From Roseateles toxinivorans (GTDB lineage: Bacteria > Pseudomonadota > Gammaproteobacteria > Burkholderiales > Burkholderiaceae_C), in assembly GCA_945898095.1 (NCBI GenBank), contig CAMDHE010000021.1:1-45915 (forward strand): 45,915 nt of DNA. Direction: 5' to 3'. The notes below the pieces were generated by a model. That model had not been told where the DNA came from and made no database searches. It worked only from the letters and a program-made list of their open reading frames with translations. Positions within the stretch are counted from its first letter, which is position 1; each line of letters begins with the position of its first letter. A program made the translations under genes and the position numbers. Below, in pieces: positions 16,052-24,375 of the stretch.

Positions 16052-16695
16052 CAGCGGCCCGGCTCATCCCAGCTGTCATTGGCCTTGAGCAATCGACTCA
16101 GATCTCCTTTGAGCTTGACCGGCTCAGGCAAGGCCGGTGCGCGCAGCATCCAATGGCCCCGCGGGTCGATCAGGAAGAAATGGTCGCGCAGCGACTGCCC
16201 CGCAGCCGGCTTGAGCCAGGCCTCGAGTTCGGTGCGATTGGCGCGCAAAATCGTCACCGGCACGCCCTCGGTCAAGGCCTTTTGCAGCGCCGGACGCAAG
16301 GGCTGATCGTCAGGAACCAACCAGACTTTGTCGACCTTGTCGCGCTCCTTGCCGAGCATCTGGCGCAGTTGGCGCTGCACATACAACTGCTTTTCACAAG
16401 CGTCATCGCAAGCCCCATCCTGCACCAGGGTCAGCAGCCATTGGCCTTTCAGCGATGCCGCAGTCACCGGCTGCCCGGCCAGATCGCGCAGGTTCAACAA
16501 GGCGGGAATCTCGACCGGCGGCGTGATCAACTCGCCATAGGCACGGCCGCTGGGCTTTAGCACGTAGAAGGTGAAGTAGGAGGCCAGCACCGGCGCCGCG
16601 CAGGCCGCCACCACCAGCAACATGCGCAAGCGACCACTGGCCGTGCGTTGTTGAGCCTCCAGATAGCGCGGATCTGGTTGGCTATGCACCGTCAT
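16051..16695 (-). CDS. SCO-like thioredoxin-fold transmembrane protein of the cox cluster
   Basis: About 214 residues. One N-terminal membrane anchor (RMLLVVAACAAPVLASYFTF) leads to a periplasmic domain with LKGQWLLTLVQDGACDDACEKQL. The CDDAC pair has the same CxxxC spacing as SCO proteins, within a thioredoxin-like sequence ending FFLIDPRGHWMLR. Proteins of this kind accompany ctaA in many Burkholderiales, usually annotated as cytochrome oxidase-associated; a role in copper or redox handling for the oxidase is inferred. I prefer ATG 16695, just after the SURF1 stop. An in-frame ATG at 16758 would overlap SURF1 by 53 bases. Neither has a good Shine-Dalgarno. Confidence 0.72.
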   Translation of the reverse strand: MTVHSQPDPRYLEAQQRTASGRLRMLLVVAACAAPVLASYFTFYVLKPSGRAYGELITPPVEIPALLNLRDLAGQPVTAASLKGQWLLTLVQDGACDDACEKQLYVQRQLRQMLGKERDKVDKVWLVPDDQPLRPALQKALTEGVPVTILRANRTELEAWLKPAAGQSLRDHFFLIDPRGHWMLRAPALPEPVKLKGDLSRLLKANDSWDEPGR

Positions 16696-16705
16696 GGCGA
16701 AGGGG

Positions 16706-17422
16706 TCAACTGCTGCTTGACTGCTTGCGACGGGGTTGGATGAGTTGGAACCAGACATAAAGACCCAGGATCAATGCGCAGAGCGCAAACCATTGAAAGG
16801 CGTAACCATAATGCTTCTGCAAACCTGCATCGACTGCAGCCCAGTCGCGCAGCAACCCGTCATCAGTGGCAGCCGCCAGTTGCACAACGGTCAGCGGCAG
16901 CAGGTCGAGGTCCGGCGGAAATGAATCAACCCCGACATTTTGCCGGATCGGACCGCTTGCCGCCGCGCTGAACTCATACAGCCTTGATGGCGAAGCGGCC
17001 AAACGACCTTCGACCTCGACCAAGCCGGCCGGCGTAGGGGCCGGCGGCAACCGGCTGCGGTCCTGCCCATCGCGAGGCGCCCAACCGCGTTGCACCAGCA
17101 CCGTTTGACTACGACCTTCAAGCTGCAAGGGCGTGACCACGAAGAAACCCACCCGGCCCTGCATCGGTCGGTTGTCAAGAAAGACGGTCTTGTCGGCCAG
17201 CCAATGGCCGCGCAGATGAACGCGCCGATGCAATTGCGCATCGGCCCCTGCCGCCGCCAGATCCTGCGTCTGCAGGGCCGGCAATTGACCGCGCTCGGCG
17301 ATCGACGACTGCCAGGCCAGCTTCTGCGCAGCCCGGTCAAGTTGCCAGAATCCAAGCCTGAAGGTGAGCAAGCTGCCAGCCAGCGCAAGCAGCAGCAGCG
17401 CGACGCGCATGCCGTTCTTCAT
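16706..17422 (-). CDS. SURF1 family cytochrome oxidase assembly protein
   Basis: A 238-residue protein with the SURF1 layout: an N-terminal membrane helix ending FRLGFWQLDRAAQK, a periplasmic domain with HLRGHWLADKTVFLDNRPMQ and VLVQRGWAPRDG, and a C-terminal helix starting HYGYAFQWFALCALILG. SURF1 assists insertion of heme A into oxidase subunit I. It begins the minus-strand group SURF1-SCO-like-ctaA-ctaB-SCO and diverges from the small DUF2909 gene 30 bp away. Confidence 0.93.
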   Translation of the reverse strand: MKNGMRVALLLLALAGSLLTFRLGFWQLDRAAQKLAWQSSIAERGQLPALQTQDLAAAGADAQLHRRVHLRGHWLADKTVFLDNRPMQGRVGFFVVTPLQLEGRSQTVLVQRGWAPRDGQDRSRLPPAPTPAGLVEVEGRLAASPSRLYEFSAAASGPIRQNVGVDSFPPDLDLLPLTVVQLAAATDDGLLRDWAAVDAGLQKHYGYAFQWFALCALILGLYVWFQLIQPRRKQSSSS

Positions 17423-17452
17423 GACATCCCCTGGAGGGCATAATCGGGTCGC

Positions 17453-17671
17453 ATGAAAATCGTCATCCTGATCGCCTTCATCGGCATCCTCGGCGCACTG
17501 GCCGCCGCCGGTCTGTTCATGCTGAAAAACGGCAACAAAAGTGAAAAGCGCGGGCCGAACATGGCCCGGGCCTTGGCGGTGCGGGTCGGCATTTCAGTCG
17601 CGCTGTTCCTGTTCATCTTGTTGAGCTACTGGCTGGGCTGGATCGAACCGACCGGTCTGCCATTGCGTTGA
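17453..17671 (+). CDS. DUF2909 twin-transmembrane small protein
   Basis: A 72-residue protein with two hydrophobic helices (IVILIAFIGILGALAAAGLF and RVGISVALFLFILLSYWLGW) joined by a short basic loop, KNGNKSEKRGPNMARAL. This is the DUF2909 family, found beside cytochrome oxidase genes in many proteobacteria; it may be an assembly or structural partner. It is the only plus-strand gene in the cox block, lying between coxC and SURF1, and ends at a bidirectional terminator. Confidence 0.85.
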   Translation: MKIVILIAFIGILGALAAAGLFMLKNGNKSEKRGPNMARALAVRVGISVALFLFILLSYWLGWIEPTGLPLR

Positions 17672-17683
17672 AATCACCAATAG

Positions 17684-17709
17684 AAAAGCGCCGCGTTTGC
17701 GGCGCTTTT
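17684..17709. terminator. Bidirectional rho-independent terminator
   Basis: Perfect 11-bp arms AAAAGCGCCGC / GCGGCGCTTTT with loop GTTT. The A-run on one side and T-run on the other allow termination of both the DUF2909 gene (+) and coxC (-), which converge here. Confidence 0.93.
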
Positions 17710-17729
17710 GCTTTATCCAAGGGCTTTGA

Positions 17730-18614
17730 TCAGAGCCAGTAAACGATCACGTACAGACCCAGCCAGACGACGTCGACAAAGTGCCAATACCAGGCCGCAC
17801 CTTCGAAGCCGAAATGCCGATCCTTGGTGAAATGGCCTTTTTGCAGTCGCAGGGTAATGAACAAGAGCATCAACATGCCGACGAACACGTGAAAGCCATG
17901 GAAACCGGTCAACATGAAAAAGGTCGAACCATAGATGCCCGAGCTCAGCTTCAAATTCAGTTCTGCATAGGCATGGTAGTACTCATAGCCCTGGACAAAC
18001 AGGAAAGTCACGCCGAGCAGCACCGTCATCCACATGAAGGCGATCGCCTTGGAACGGTTGTCGACGATCAGCGCATGGTGGGCAATCGTCAGCGTCACGC
18101 CCGAAGTCAGCAGCAAGGCCGTATTGATCGTCGGCAGCGGCCAGGGGCCCATGGTGGTGAAAGGCTCGACCGTCCCGGCAGGCGATGCGGTCATGCCTGC
18201 AGCAACGCTTGGCCACAAGGCCTTGAAGTCCGGCCAGAGCAGAGAGTTTTCCAGATCACCGAGCGAAGGCACCGCATGCATGCGGGTCCAGTAGAGCGCA
18301 CCGAAAAACGCGCCGAAGAACATCACTTCGGAGAAGATGAACCAGCCCATGCTCCAGCGGAACGACAGGTCGACATGTTCGTTGTAAAGGCCTGCCTCGC
18401 TCTCGCCAATGGCCTGGCTGAACCACTGCGTCAGCACCACGGCAAACCAGAGGAAGCCGAAGGCGAGCAGCCAGACGCCCCAATGGTGACCGTTGATCCA
18501 TTGGCCTGCACCCATGACGACCATGAAAAGGCCGATCGCAGCCATCACCGGGTGCCGCGAGGGCGCCGGTACGAAATAATGTGGGGCATGGCCCGTAGCA
18601 GTCGCTGCCGACAT
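17730..18614 (-). CDS. coxC: Cytochrome c oxidase subunit III
   Basis: A 294-residue integral membrane subunit of the aa3-type oxidase. It begins MSAATATGHAPHYFVPAPSR and has SFRWSMGWFIFSEVMFFGAF, LLLTSGVTLTIAHHAL, YEYYHAYAELNLKLSSGIYG and GFHGFHVFVGMLML, all subunit III hallmarks, with seven predicted helices. ATG 18614 follows a strong GAGGAGAGAAAAT site; longer frames upstream lack conservation. It is the last gene of the coxB-coxA-small-ctaG-DUF2970-coxC operon. Confidence 0.96.
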   Translation of the reverse strand: MSAATATGHAPHYFVPAPSRHPVMAAIGLFMVVMGAGQWINGHHWGVWLLAFGFLWFAVVLTQWFSQAIGESEAGLYNEHVDLSFRWSMGWFIFSEVMFFGAFFGALYWTRMHAVPSLGDLENSLLWPDFKALWPSVAAGMTASPAGTVEPFTTMGPWPLPTINTALLLTSGVTLTIAHHALIVDNRSKAIAFMWMTVLLGVTFLFVQGYEYYHAYAELNLKLSSGIYGSTFFMLTGFHGFHVFVGMLMLLFITLRLQKGHFTKDRHFGFEGAAWYWHFVDVVWLGLYVIVYWL

Positions 18615-18652
18615 ATTTTCTCTCCTCGAACTGGACTCAGTCCTGATCACAA

Positions 18653-18892
18653 CTAAGCGCTGGCCACACCGCTGCCGATGACCCATTGGATCAACAGCAC
18701 CAGCGCCAGCACGAACAAAACAGCTCCCAACAAGCCCGCGATGATGACATGCACCGGGTTCAGCTGGGCCACATCTCTCTCATAATCAGCGCCACGCCGC
18801 ACGCCGAAAAATGACCATGCCACCGCGCGAATGGTCTGCAAAAACGACACCGGCCTGGATGTCACCGGAGTCACGTCATCAAGCGGATTCAT
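18653..18892 (-). CDS. DUF2970 small membrane protein
   Basis: A 79-residue protein with the DUF2970 core FLQTIRAVAWSFFGVRRGAD followed by one membrane helix (VIIAGLLGAVLFVLALVLLI). Its ATG overlaps the ctaG stop in an ATGA arrangement, so the two are translationally coupled. The family is found almost only in oxidase operons of beta- and gammaproteobacteria. Function is unknown; an accessory role in oxidase assembly is inferred from position. Confidence 0.87.
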   Translation of the reverse strand: MNPLDDVTPVTSRPVSFLQTIRAVAWSFFGVRRGADYERDVAQLNPVHVIIAGLLGAVLFVLALVLLIQWVIGSGVASA

Positions 18893-19500
18893 GAGCGCGA
18901 GCCCGATGTCACCAATTGCACAGCCTGCTTGGCACCCTTGCCAGCGACCTCGAAGAAGGTATAGGAAAGGGTAATGGTCTTCACATCCGCAGGCAGCTTG
19001 GGATCGATCACGAAGACCACCGGCCAACGCTTGGTTTCCCCAGGCTGCAAGGTGTATTCATTGAAACAAAAACATTCCAGCTTATTGAAATAGGCGGTGG
19101 CCTGCTTGGGCGCATAACTCGGGATCGCCTGAGCCGTCATCGCCCGGTTCTGCGTATTGCTGAACTCGTACATCACCGTCGTCAATTCACCCGGGTGCAC
19201 GGCAAGATGCGCGACGGCCGGCTTGAACTCCCAAGGGCCGCGCGCGTTGGCATCGAACTCGATCGAGATTGACCTGCTGAGATCGATTTGCGTGTTCTTG
19301 ACATCTTCGGCTCGCACTGCATGCTGGCGCTCCGAAAGCGACAGCACGTTGATGCCGAGTGCCGCACAGATCGCCCGGTACATCGGCACCAGCGCGTAGC
19401 CGAAGCCGAACATCAGAAAGACCACCACGACGAGCTTGCCGACCAACTGACGGTTATCCCTGCGCAAGGCGGCGGCAAAAGTCCAACTCGAAGTCTTCAT
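18889..19500 (-). CDS. ctaG: Cytochrome c oxidase assembly protein CtaG/Cox11
   Basis: A 203-residue copper chaperone that delivers copper to the CuB site of subunit I. An N-terminal membrane anchor (VVVVFLMFGFGYALVPMY) leads to a periplasmic immunoglobulin-like domain with the copper-binding motif LECFCFNEYTLQPGE and later VIDPKLPADVKTITLSYTFF. ATG 19500 (MKTSSWTFAA) is chosen over an upstream ATG at 19539 that would overlap the small protein gene. Coupled downstream to the DUF2970 gene. Confidence 0.95.
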   Translation of the reverse strand: MKTSSWTFAAALRRDNRQLVGKLVVVVFLMFGFGYALVPMYRAICAALGINVLSLSERQHAVRAEDVKNTQIDLSRSISIEFDANARGPWEFKPAVAHLAVHPGELTTVMYEFSNTQNRAMTAQAIPSYAPKQATAYFNKLECFCFNEYTLQPGETKRWPVVFVIDPKLPADVKTITLSYTFFEVAGKGAKQAVQLVTSGSRS

Positions 19501-19507
19501 CGACAAC

Positions 19508-19624
19508 TCAAAACCCGAACAAGAAGGTCTTGCTGACAAAGCCGAGACCGAAGACCAGGGCCACGCTGAGCAGGATCAGCCCCAGGCGTTTGTTGCTCTT
19601 GCGTTGCTCGGAGTTGGCAGCCAT
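19508..19624 (-). CDS. Cytochrome oxidase small assembly protein
   Basis: A 38-residue protein with a charged start (MAANSEQRKSNKRLG) and a single membrane helix, LILLSVALVFGLGFVSKTFL. Such micro-proteins lie between coxA and ctaG in Burkholderiales and are annotated as small oxidase assembly proteins. Its ATG is two bases after the coxA stop and it ends 7 bases before ctaG, so all three are read together. Easily missed because of its size. Confidence 0.8.
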   Translation of the reverse strand: MAANSEQRKSNKRLGLILLSVALVFGLGFVSKTFLFGF

Positions 19625-19626
19625 TT

Positions 19627-21252
19627 TCAGCCGATCACCTTGGTCGCATTGGCATTCAGCTTGGGCGGTGTTTCCCAGGTGTGGAACGGTGCTGGCGAAG
19701 CCACTTCCCATTCCAGGCCTTCGGCAGCTTCCCAAGGGTGTTGCGATGCCTTCTCACCCTTGCCACGCATCATCGGCAAGACCACGGCGAGGAAGAAATA
19801 GACCTGCATGAAGCCGAAGCCGAAGGCTCCGATCGAAGCGATCGCATTGAAATCAGTGAACTGGGTCGGATAGTCAGCGTAGCGCCGCGGCATACCGGCC
19901 AGGCCGAGGAAATGCATCGGGAAGAAAGTGATGTTGAAAGTGACCAGCGAACCCCAGAAATGGAACTTGCCGCGCCATTCGTCATACATCACACCGGTCC
20001 ATTTCGGCGCCCAGTAGTAGAAGCCGGCAAACATGCCGAACAGGGAACCCGCCACCAGCACGTAGTGGAAATGCGCGACAACGTAATAAGTGTCCTGGAC
20101 CTGGATGTCAATCGGCGCCATCGCCAGGATCAAGCCGGTAAAGCCGCCCATGGTGAAGACGAAGATGAAGCCGACCGCGAACAGCATCGGTGACTCGAAG
20201 GTCATCGAGCCGCGCCACATTGTCGCCAGCCAGTTGAAGATTTTCACGCCGGTCGGCACCGCAATCAGCATCGTCGCGTACATGAAGAACAACTGCCCGG
20301 TGACCGGCATGCCGGTGGAGAACATATGGTGGGCCCAGACGATGAACGAGAGAATCGCGATCGACGCGGTGGCATAGACCATCGAGGCGTAGCCAAACAG
20401 GCGCTTGCGGGCAAATGCCGGCACGATCTGGCTGACGATGCCGAATGCCGGCAAGATCATGATGTAGACCTCGGGGTGACCGAAGAACCAGAAAATATGC
20501 TGGTACATCACCGGATCACCACCACCGGCGGGGTTGAAGAAGGAAGTACCGAAATGGCGGTCGGTCAGCGTCATCGTGATCGCTCCGGCCAGCACCGGCA
20601 TCACGGCGATCAGCAGATAGGCCGTGATCAGCCAGGTCCAGCAGAACATCGGCATTTTCATCAGCGTCATGCCGGGAGCGCGCATGTTCAGGATGGTCAC
20701 GACGATATTGATCGAGCCCATGATGCTCGAAGCACCCATCAAGTGCATCGCGAAGATGCCGGCGTCCATCGACGGACCCATCTGCAGCGTCAGCGGCGCA
20801 TAAAGCGTCCAGCCGGCAGCGGGAGCACCGCCGGGCATGAAGAAAGACAAAACCAGGCTCAAGGCAGCAGGAATCAGCAGCCAGAAGCTGAAGTTGTTCA
20901 TGCGCGCAAAAGCCATGTCGGCAGCGCCGATCTGCAGCGGGATCATCCAGTTGGCGAAACCAACGAAGGCCGGCATGATCGCGCCGAACACCATGATCAA
21001 GCCATGCATCGTGGTGAACTGGTTGAACAGCTCCGGGTTGAAGAACTGCAAGCCGGGCTGGAACAGCTCGGCGCGGATGCACAAGGCCAGCACGCCGCCA
21101 ACCATCAGCATCGCAAACGAGAACAGCAGGTACAAAGTCCCGATGTCCTTGTGGTTGGTAGCGAACAGCCAACGCCTCCAGCCCGAAGGTGCATGGTGGT
21201 CGTCGTGGTGGTCATGAACGTCGTGACCATGGGGGTCAAGTACTGCACTCAT
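19627..21252 (-). CDS. coxA: Cytochrome c oxidase subunit I (aa3-type)
   Basis: A 541-residue catalytic subunit carrying heme a and the heme a3-CuB centre. Visible marks are FTTMHGLIMVFGAIMPAFVG, WFFGHPEVYIMILPAFGIVS (HPEVY, CuB ligand and cross-linked Tyr), IVWAHHMFSTGMPVTGQLFF (HH pair, CuB ligands), the K-channel segment ATMLIAVPTGVKIFNW and VVAHFHYVLVAGSLFGM (heme ligands). Twelve helices are predicted and length is normal. A His/Asp-rich N-terminal tail (HGHDVHDHHDDHH) might bind metal. It lies 32 bp after coxB. Confidence 0.98.
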   Translation of the reverse strand: MSAVLDPHGHDVHDHHDDHHAPSGWRRWLFATNHKDIGTLYLLFSFAMLMVGGVLALCIRAELFQPGLQFFNPELFNQFTTMHGLIMVFGAIMPAFVGFANWMIPLQIGAADMAFARMNNFSFWLLIPAALSLVLSFFMPGGAPAAGWTLYAPLTLQMGPSMDAGIFAMHLMGASSIMGSINIVVTILNMRAPGMTLMKMPMFCWTWLITAYLLIAVMPVLAGAITMTLTDRHFGTSFFNPAGGGDPVMYQHIFWFFGHPEVYIMILPAFGIVSQIVPAFARKRLFGYASMVYATASIAILSFIVWAHHMFSTGMPVTGQLFFMYATMLIAVPTGVKIFNWLATMWRGSMTFESPMLFAVGFIFVFTMGGFTGLILAMAPIDIQVQDTYYVVAHFHYVLVAGSLFGMFAGFYYWAPKWTGVMYDEWRGKFHFWGSLVTFNITFFPMHFLGLAGMPRRYADYPTQFTDFNAIASIGAFGFGFMQVYFFLAVVLPMMRGKGEKASQHPWEAAEGLEWEVASPAPFHTWETPPKLNANATKVIG

Positions 21253-21284
21253 CTTGTTTCCTTTGCTTGTTCGACGTTCGGCGC

Positions 21285-22478
21285 TTACTTGCGAGCTGCC
21301 AGAACTTCAGACGGCTGCACCAGCCAGCCGGTCTTGTTGCTCCACGAATTCTTGGTGTAGGTGATGACTGCCGCAATTTCGGTGTCGCTCAACTGCTTCC
21401 AGGCAGGCATGGTGAGGTTGTTCTGTCCGTTCAGCATCACAAGAATCTGCTTGAGCTTGTCCTCGTTCAGCACCACAGCCGAACCGTCCAGCGGCTTGAT
21501 CGGGCCATTGCCCTTACCACTGGCTTGGTGGCAAGCGGCGCAATTGGCGCTGTAGACCTTTTCGCCACGCGCGACCAGCGCCGGCAACTCCCAGACCTTG
21601 GCAGGATCGTCAGCTTTGGCAGCGAGCTTTTTCTTTTCGCCGTCAACCCATAGCGTGTAATCTTCAGCCGAGACCACCTTCACGTGAATCGGCATATAGG
21701 CATGTTCCTTGCCGCACAGCTCCGAACATTGGCCGTAAAAGTCGCCGATCTTTTCAGACCTGAACCAGGCATCGCGAACGAAACCTGGAATCGCATCCTG
21801 CTTGACGCCAAACGACGGCACGCTCCAGGAATGGATCACGTCATTGGCCGTCGTGATGATGCGGATCTTCTTGTTGACCGGCACGACCAAGGCGTTGTCG
21901 ACCTTCAAAAGGTAGTCGTCGCCTTCGGGCTTGCCAGCGTTGGACATCTCGCGCTGAGCATTGTCGAGCGTGGCCAGAAAGCCGATGCCTTCGCCCTCGC
22001 CTTTCAGATAGTCATAACCCCATTTCCACTGATAGCCAGTGGCCTTGATGGTCAGGTCGGCGTTGGTCGTGTCCTTCATCGCAACCACCACCTTGGTGGC
22101 CGGCAAAGCCATCAGGATGACGATGACGAACGGCACGACGGTCCACGCGATTTCGACTTTGACGCTCTCGTGGAAATTGGCAGACACCGCGCCCTTGGAC
22201 TTGCGGTGTTTGAAAATCGAATAAAACATCACGCCGAAGACCGCCAGGAAAATCACCAGGCAGATGATCAACATGAAGTTGTGCAACCACATCTGTTCAG
22301 CTGCAATGGCCGTCACCGGCGCTCGCAAATTGATGTCATTGACACCCGGGCCACCTGGCAGGTCATTCACTGCCAAGGCCGCTTGGGTCACCAGCATCGC
22401 GCCGGTAACAAAAGCTGCTTTGCCCATCTGCCCCAGCCGGCTCACGGCTCGATCCACTCGTGCGTTCATCATCATCAT
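21285..22478 (-). CDS. coxB: Cytochrome c oxidase subunit II with fused cytochrome c domain
   Basis: About 397 residues. A signal segment (ending VTQAALA) and two membrane helices lead to a cupredoxin domain with the CuA site YGQCSELCGKEHAYMPIHV, then a C-terminal cytochrome c domain with the heme motif CAACH and a likely Met ligand in NNLTMPAWKQLS. This caa3-like fusion lets the subunit pass electrons from its own heme c to CuA. Four ATG codons in a row open the gene; I use the first (22478), after AGAAGTG, and a GTG nine bases earlier is possible. It is the first gene of the cox operon; a 207-bp upstream gap should hold its promoter. Confidence 0.95.
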   Translation of the reverse strand: MMMMNARVDRAVSRLGQMGKAAFVTGAMLVTQAALAVNDLPGGPGVNDINLRAPVTAIAAEQMWLHNFMLIICLVIFLAVFGVMFYSIFKHRKSKGAVSANFHESVKVEIAWTVVPFVIVILMALPATKVVVAMKDTTNADLTIKATGYQWKWGYDYLKGEGEGIGFLATLDNAQREMSNAGKPEGDDYLLKVDNALVVPVNKKIRIITTANDVIHSWSVPSFGVKQDAIPGFVRDAWFRSEKIGDFYGQCSELCGKEHAYMPIHVKVVSAEDYTLWVDGEKKKLAAKADDPAKVWELPALVARGEKVYSANCAACHQASGKGNGPIKPLDGSAVVLNEDKLKQILVMLNGQNNLTMPAWKQLSDTEIAAVITYTKNSWSNKTGWLVQPSEVLAARK

Positions 22479-22685
22479 GGTCGTCACTTCTGTATCAAAT
22501 TCAACTCACGAACCGCTGCTGCAAAGCCGGGGCTTCCCGGCAGGATTCTTCACATTTCACCGATTGAGACAAACAACACCGCTCAATTTCTTGAGATGGC
22601 GCAACCCTCGATCGAGGCAGTAAGTCCAGCCAGCCGAGGAGTTTAGCGCAGGCCGAAGCATGTTCTGTCGGATTCACGCGTCGAC

Positions 22686-23600
22686 TCATGGCTTGCCCGC
22701 CTGCCGGACCATCGATCGCATCTGCTCGAGCGACACATGGGTCTCGGCATTCAGCTGCAGTTTGGGTGCCGCTTTGAAAGCATGACCGTAAACGAGTTCC
22801 AGGCTCAAGCGCAACCGACCGTCATTGCCACGCAGGCCTTCAAGCGCCTCCAGCAAGCTTGCACGCCAGGCCTTGCCCCGGCAGCCGTCAAATCGCTCTG
22901 GCGCGGCATTGCCGCCGAGTGCATGCAAGTCCTTCAGCAAAGATTCGGCGTCAGCCCAGGTCAGGCTGATCCGGTCCTGATCCATCACCGGGTCGGCAAA
23001 ACCGGCCTCGATCAGCAAGTCGCCGATGTCATGCATATCCCACCATTCGGTGGACGGCCGACCCCAGCCCTGCGCTGCATAGATCTTCTTCAATTCGATG
23101 AAGCTGTCGGGGCCGAAACAGGAAAACATCAGGAATCCGTCCACTGCCAGCGCGTCATGCCATTGCGCCAAGGTCCGCGGTATGTCGGCGTCGGCATGCA
23201 AGCCCATATTGGCCCAGACCAGATCAACCTTTGGGGTATCCGAAAGGGCTGACGGGGTCAATACCTGCGACGGCGTGCGGCGCAGCATTGTCTGCAGCCA
23301 GCCGCGCTTGGCGGCCGCCAGGCTGCGCTCGGCGAGTTCTGACGTCGGCTCGACGCGAACCTGCTCGGCGTCCGGGTAGACCGCCTTCAGCGCAGCCTCA
23401 CTGCCGCCGAGAAAAGCCGACCATTGCAGCAAGCGGCGCGGCTGCAGCTTGATGACGGGCAAGCGCTCGGCCATCCGCTGCGCCACTTCGCTGTGCAGCC
23501 ATGGCGCAGCCTCAGCCTGTGACAGTCGGCGCGCCTGCCGCTGAAGGGCGGCCGGGTCGAGTTGCTGAGGGCGGATTGCCGGGGAGGACGTGATCTGCAT
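22686..23600 (-). CDS. BioC-like methyltransferase-fold protein with degenerate SAM motif
   Basis: A 304-residue protein in the usual Burkholderiales position of a BioC-type methyltransferase, divergent from comF by 23 bp. The second half is typical: VDLVWANMGLHADADIPRTL, GFLMFSCFGPDSFIELKKIY, WWDMHDIGDLLIEAGFADPV and LHALGGNA. But motif I, where a Class I enzyme has D.G.G.G for S-adenosylmethionine, reads LLQWSAFLGGSEAALKAVYP and has no such loop. It may have lost SAM binding, or bind it differently. True BioC methylates malonyl-ACP in biotin synthesis. Start ATG 23600 chosen by homology; the ribosome site is weak. Confidence 0.75.
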   Translation of the reverse strand: MQITSSPAIRPQQLDPAALQRQARRLSQAEAAPWLHSEVAQRMAERLPVIKLQPRRLLQWSAFLGGSEAALKAVYPDAEQVRVEPTSELAERSLAAAKRGWLQTMLRRTPSQVLTPSALSDTPKVDLVWANMGLHADADIPRTLAQWHDALAVDGFLMFSCFGPDSFIELKKIYAAQGWGRPSTEWWDMHDIGDLLIEAGFADPVMDQDRISLTWADAESLLKDLHALGGNAAPERFDGCRGKAWRASLLEALEGLRGNDGRLRLSLELVYGHAFKAAPKLQLNAETHVSLEQMRSMVRQAGKP

Positions 23601-23623
23601 CTGCTGCGCAGTATATTGATTCA

Positions 23624-24364
23624 ATGTCCGAGCATCGCCTGACCCCGTATAAACCCGCATGGCTGGCGCGGTTGCTATCGCGCTGCCCGGGCCAATGCCA
23701 GGTCTGCCGTAGCTGGACCCATTCCCAGGTCTGCGCTGACTGCCTGCGGCGCTATGCCAACCCTGTGCCACGCTGCCGGACTTGTGCGACCAGGTTGCCG
23801 ATGGCTTCGCTGCGCCAATGCGGGTCCTGCCTGCGCCATCCACCGCCGGTCGATCGAACCATCGCTGCGCTCAATTACGCCTTCCCCTGGGATCGGCTGC
23901 TGCAGCGTTTCAAATTCAATGACGGCATTGAATTGCAGGCGGTCCTGCTTGAACGGCTTGAACAGGCCTTGCAGTTGGAGCAGGCCGAAGCGCCAGACTG
24001 GCTGCTGGCCGTGCCGCTGAGCGAGCAACGCCAGCGCGAACGCGGCTATAACCAGAGCCATCAATTGGCCAAGGTATTGGCCAGACGCCACCAATTGCGC
24101 TGCGACCCGGATCTGCTGCTGCGCGTGCGCAGCACCCAGCAGCAGGCCCAGCTCGCCCTGCATGAGCGGGCCGCCAATATGCACCAGGCCTTCGCAGTCG
24201 AGCCAACGCGCCAGCGCGAATTGCGCGGCAGCCATGTGGCCATCGTTGATGATGTAATGACCAGCGGCGCCACCCTGTTCGAGCTGGCACGCGTGCTGCG
24301 CCGGGCCGGTGCAACCAAGGTACAGGCCTGGGTCATCGCCAGAACGCCCGGACCCAAAGACTGA
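23624..24364 (+). CDS. comF: ComF family protein (phosphoribosyltransferase-like)
   Basis: A 246-residue protein. N-terminal zinc-finger-like cysteines (CQVC, CADC, CRTC, CGSC within residues 25-70) are followed by LNYAFPWDRLLQRFKFND, LLAVPLSEQRQRERGYNQSH and the PRPP-type motif VAIVDDVMTSGATLFEL. ComF proteins take part in DNA uptake during natural transformation in several bacteria, perhaps as a DNA-handling partner of the uptake helicase. The gene is divergent from the BioC-like gene and 11 bp upstream of trmL, probably in one operon. Confidence 0.93.
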   Translation: MSEHRLTPYKPAWLARLLSRCPGQCQVCRSWTHSQVCADCLRRYANPVPRCRTCATRLPMASLRQCGSCLRHPPPVDRTIAALNYAFPWDRLLQRFKFNDGIELQAVLLERLEQALQLEQAEAPDWLLAVPLSEQRQRERGYNQSHQLAKVLARRHQLRCDPDLLLRVRSTQQQAQLALHERAANMHQAFAVEPTRQRELRGSHVAIVDDVMTSGATLFELARVLRRAGATKVQAWVIARTPGPKD

Positions 24365-24375
24365 GAAAAGATCCC

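Noticed and set aside
22501-22689. 62-codon frame starting in an ATGA overlap with the BioC-like stop
   Set aside because: No family resemblance, odd Cys/Arg-rich composition, and it occupies the likely coxB promoter region. The ATGA overlap alone is weak evidence.
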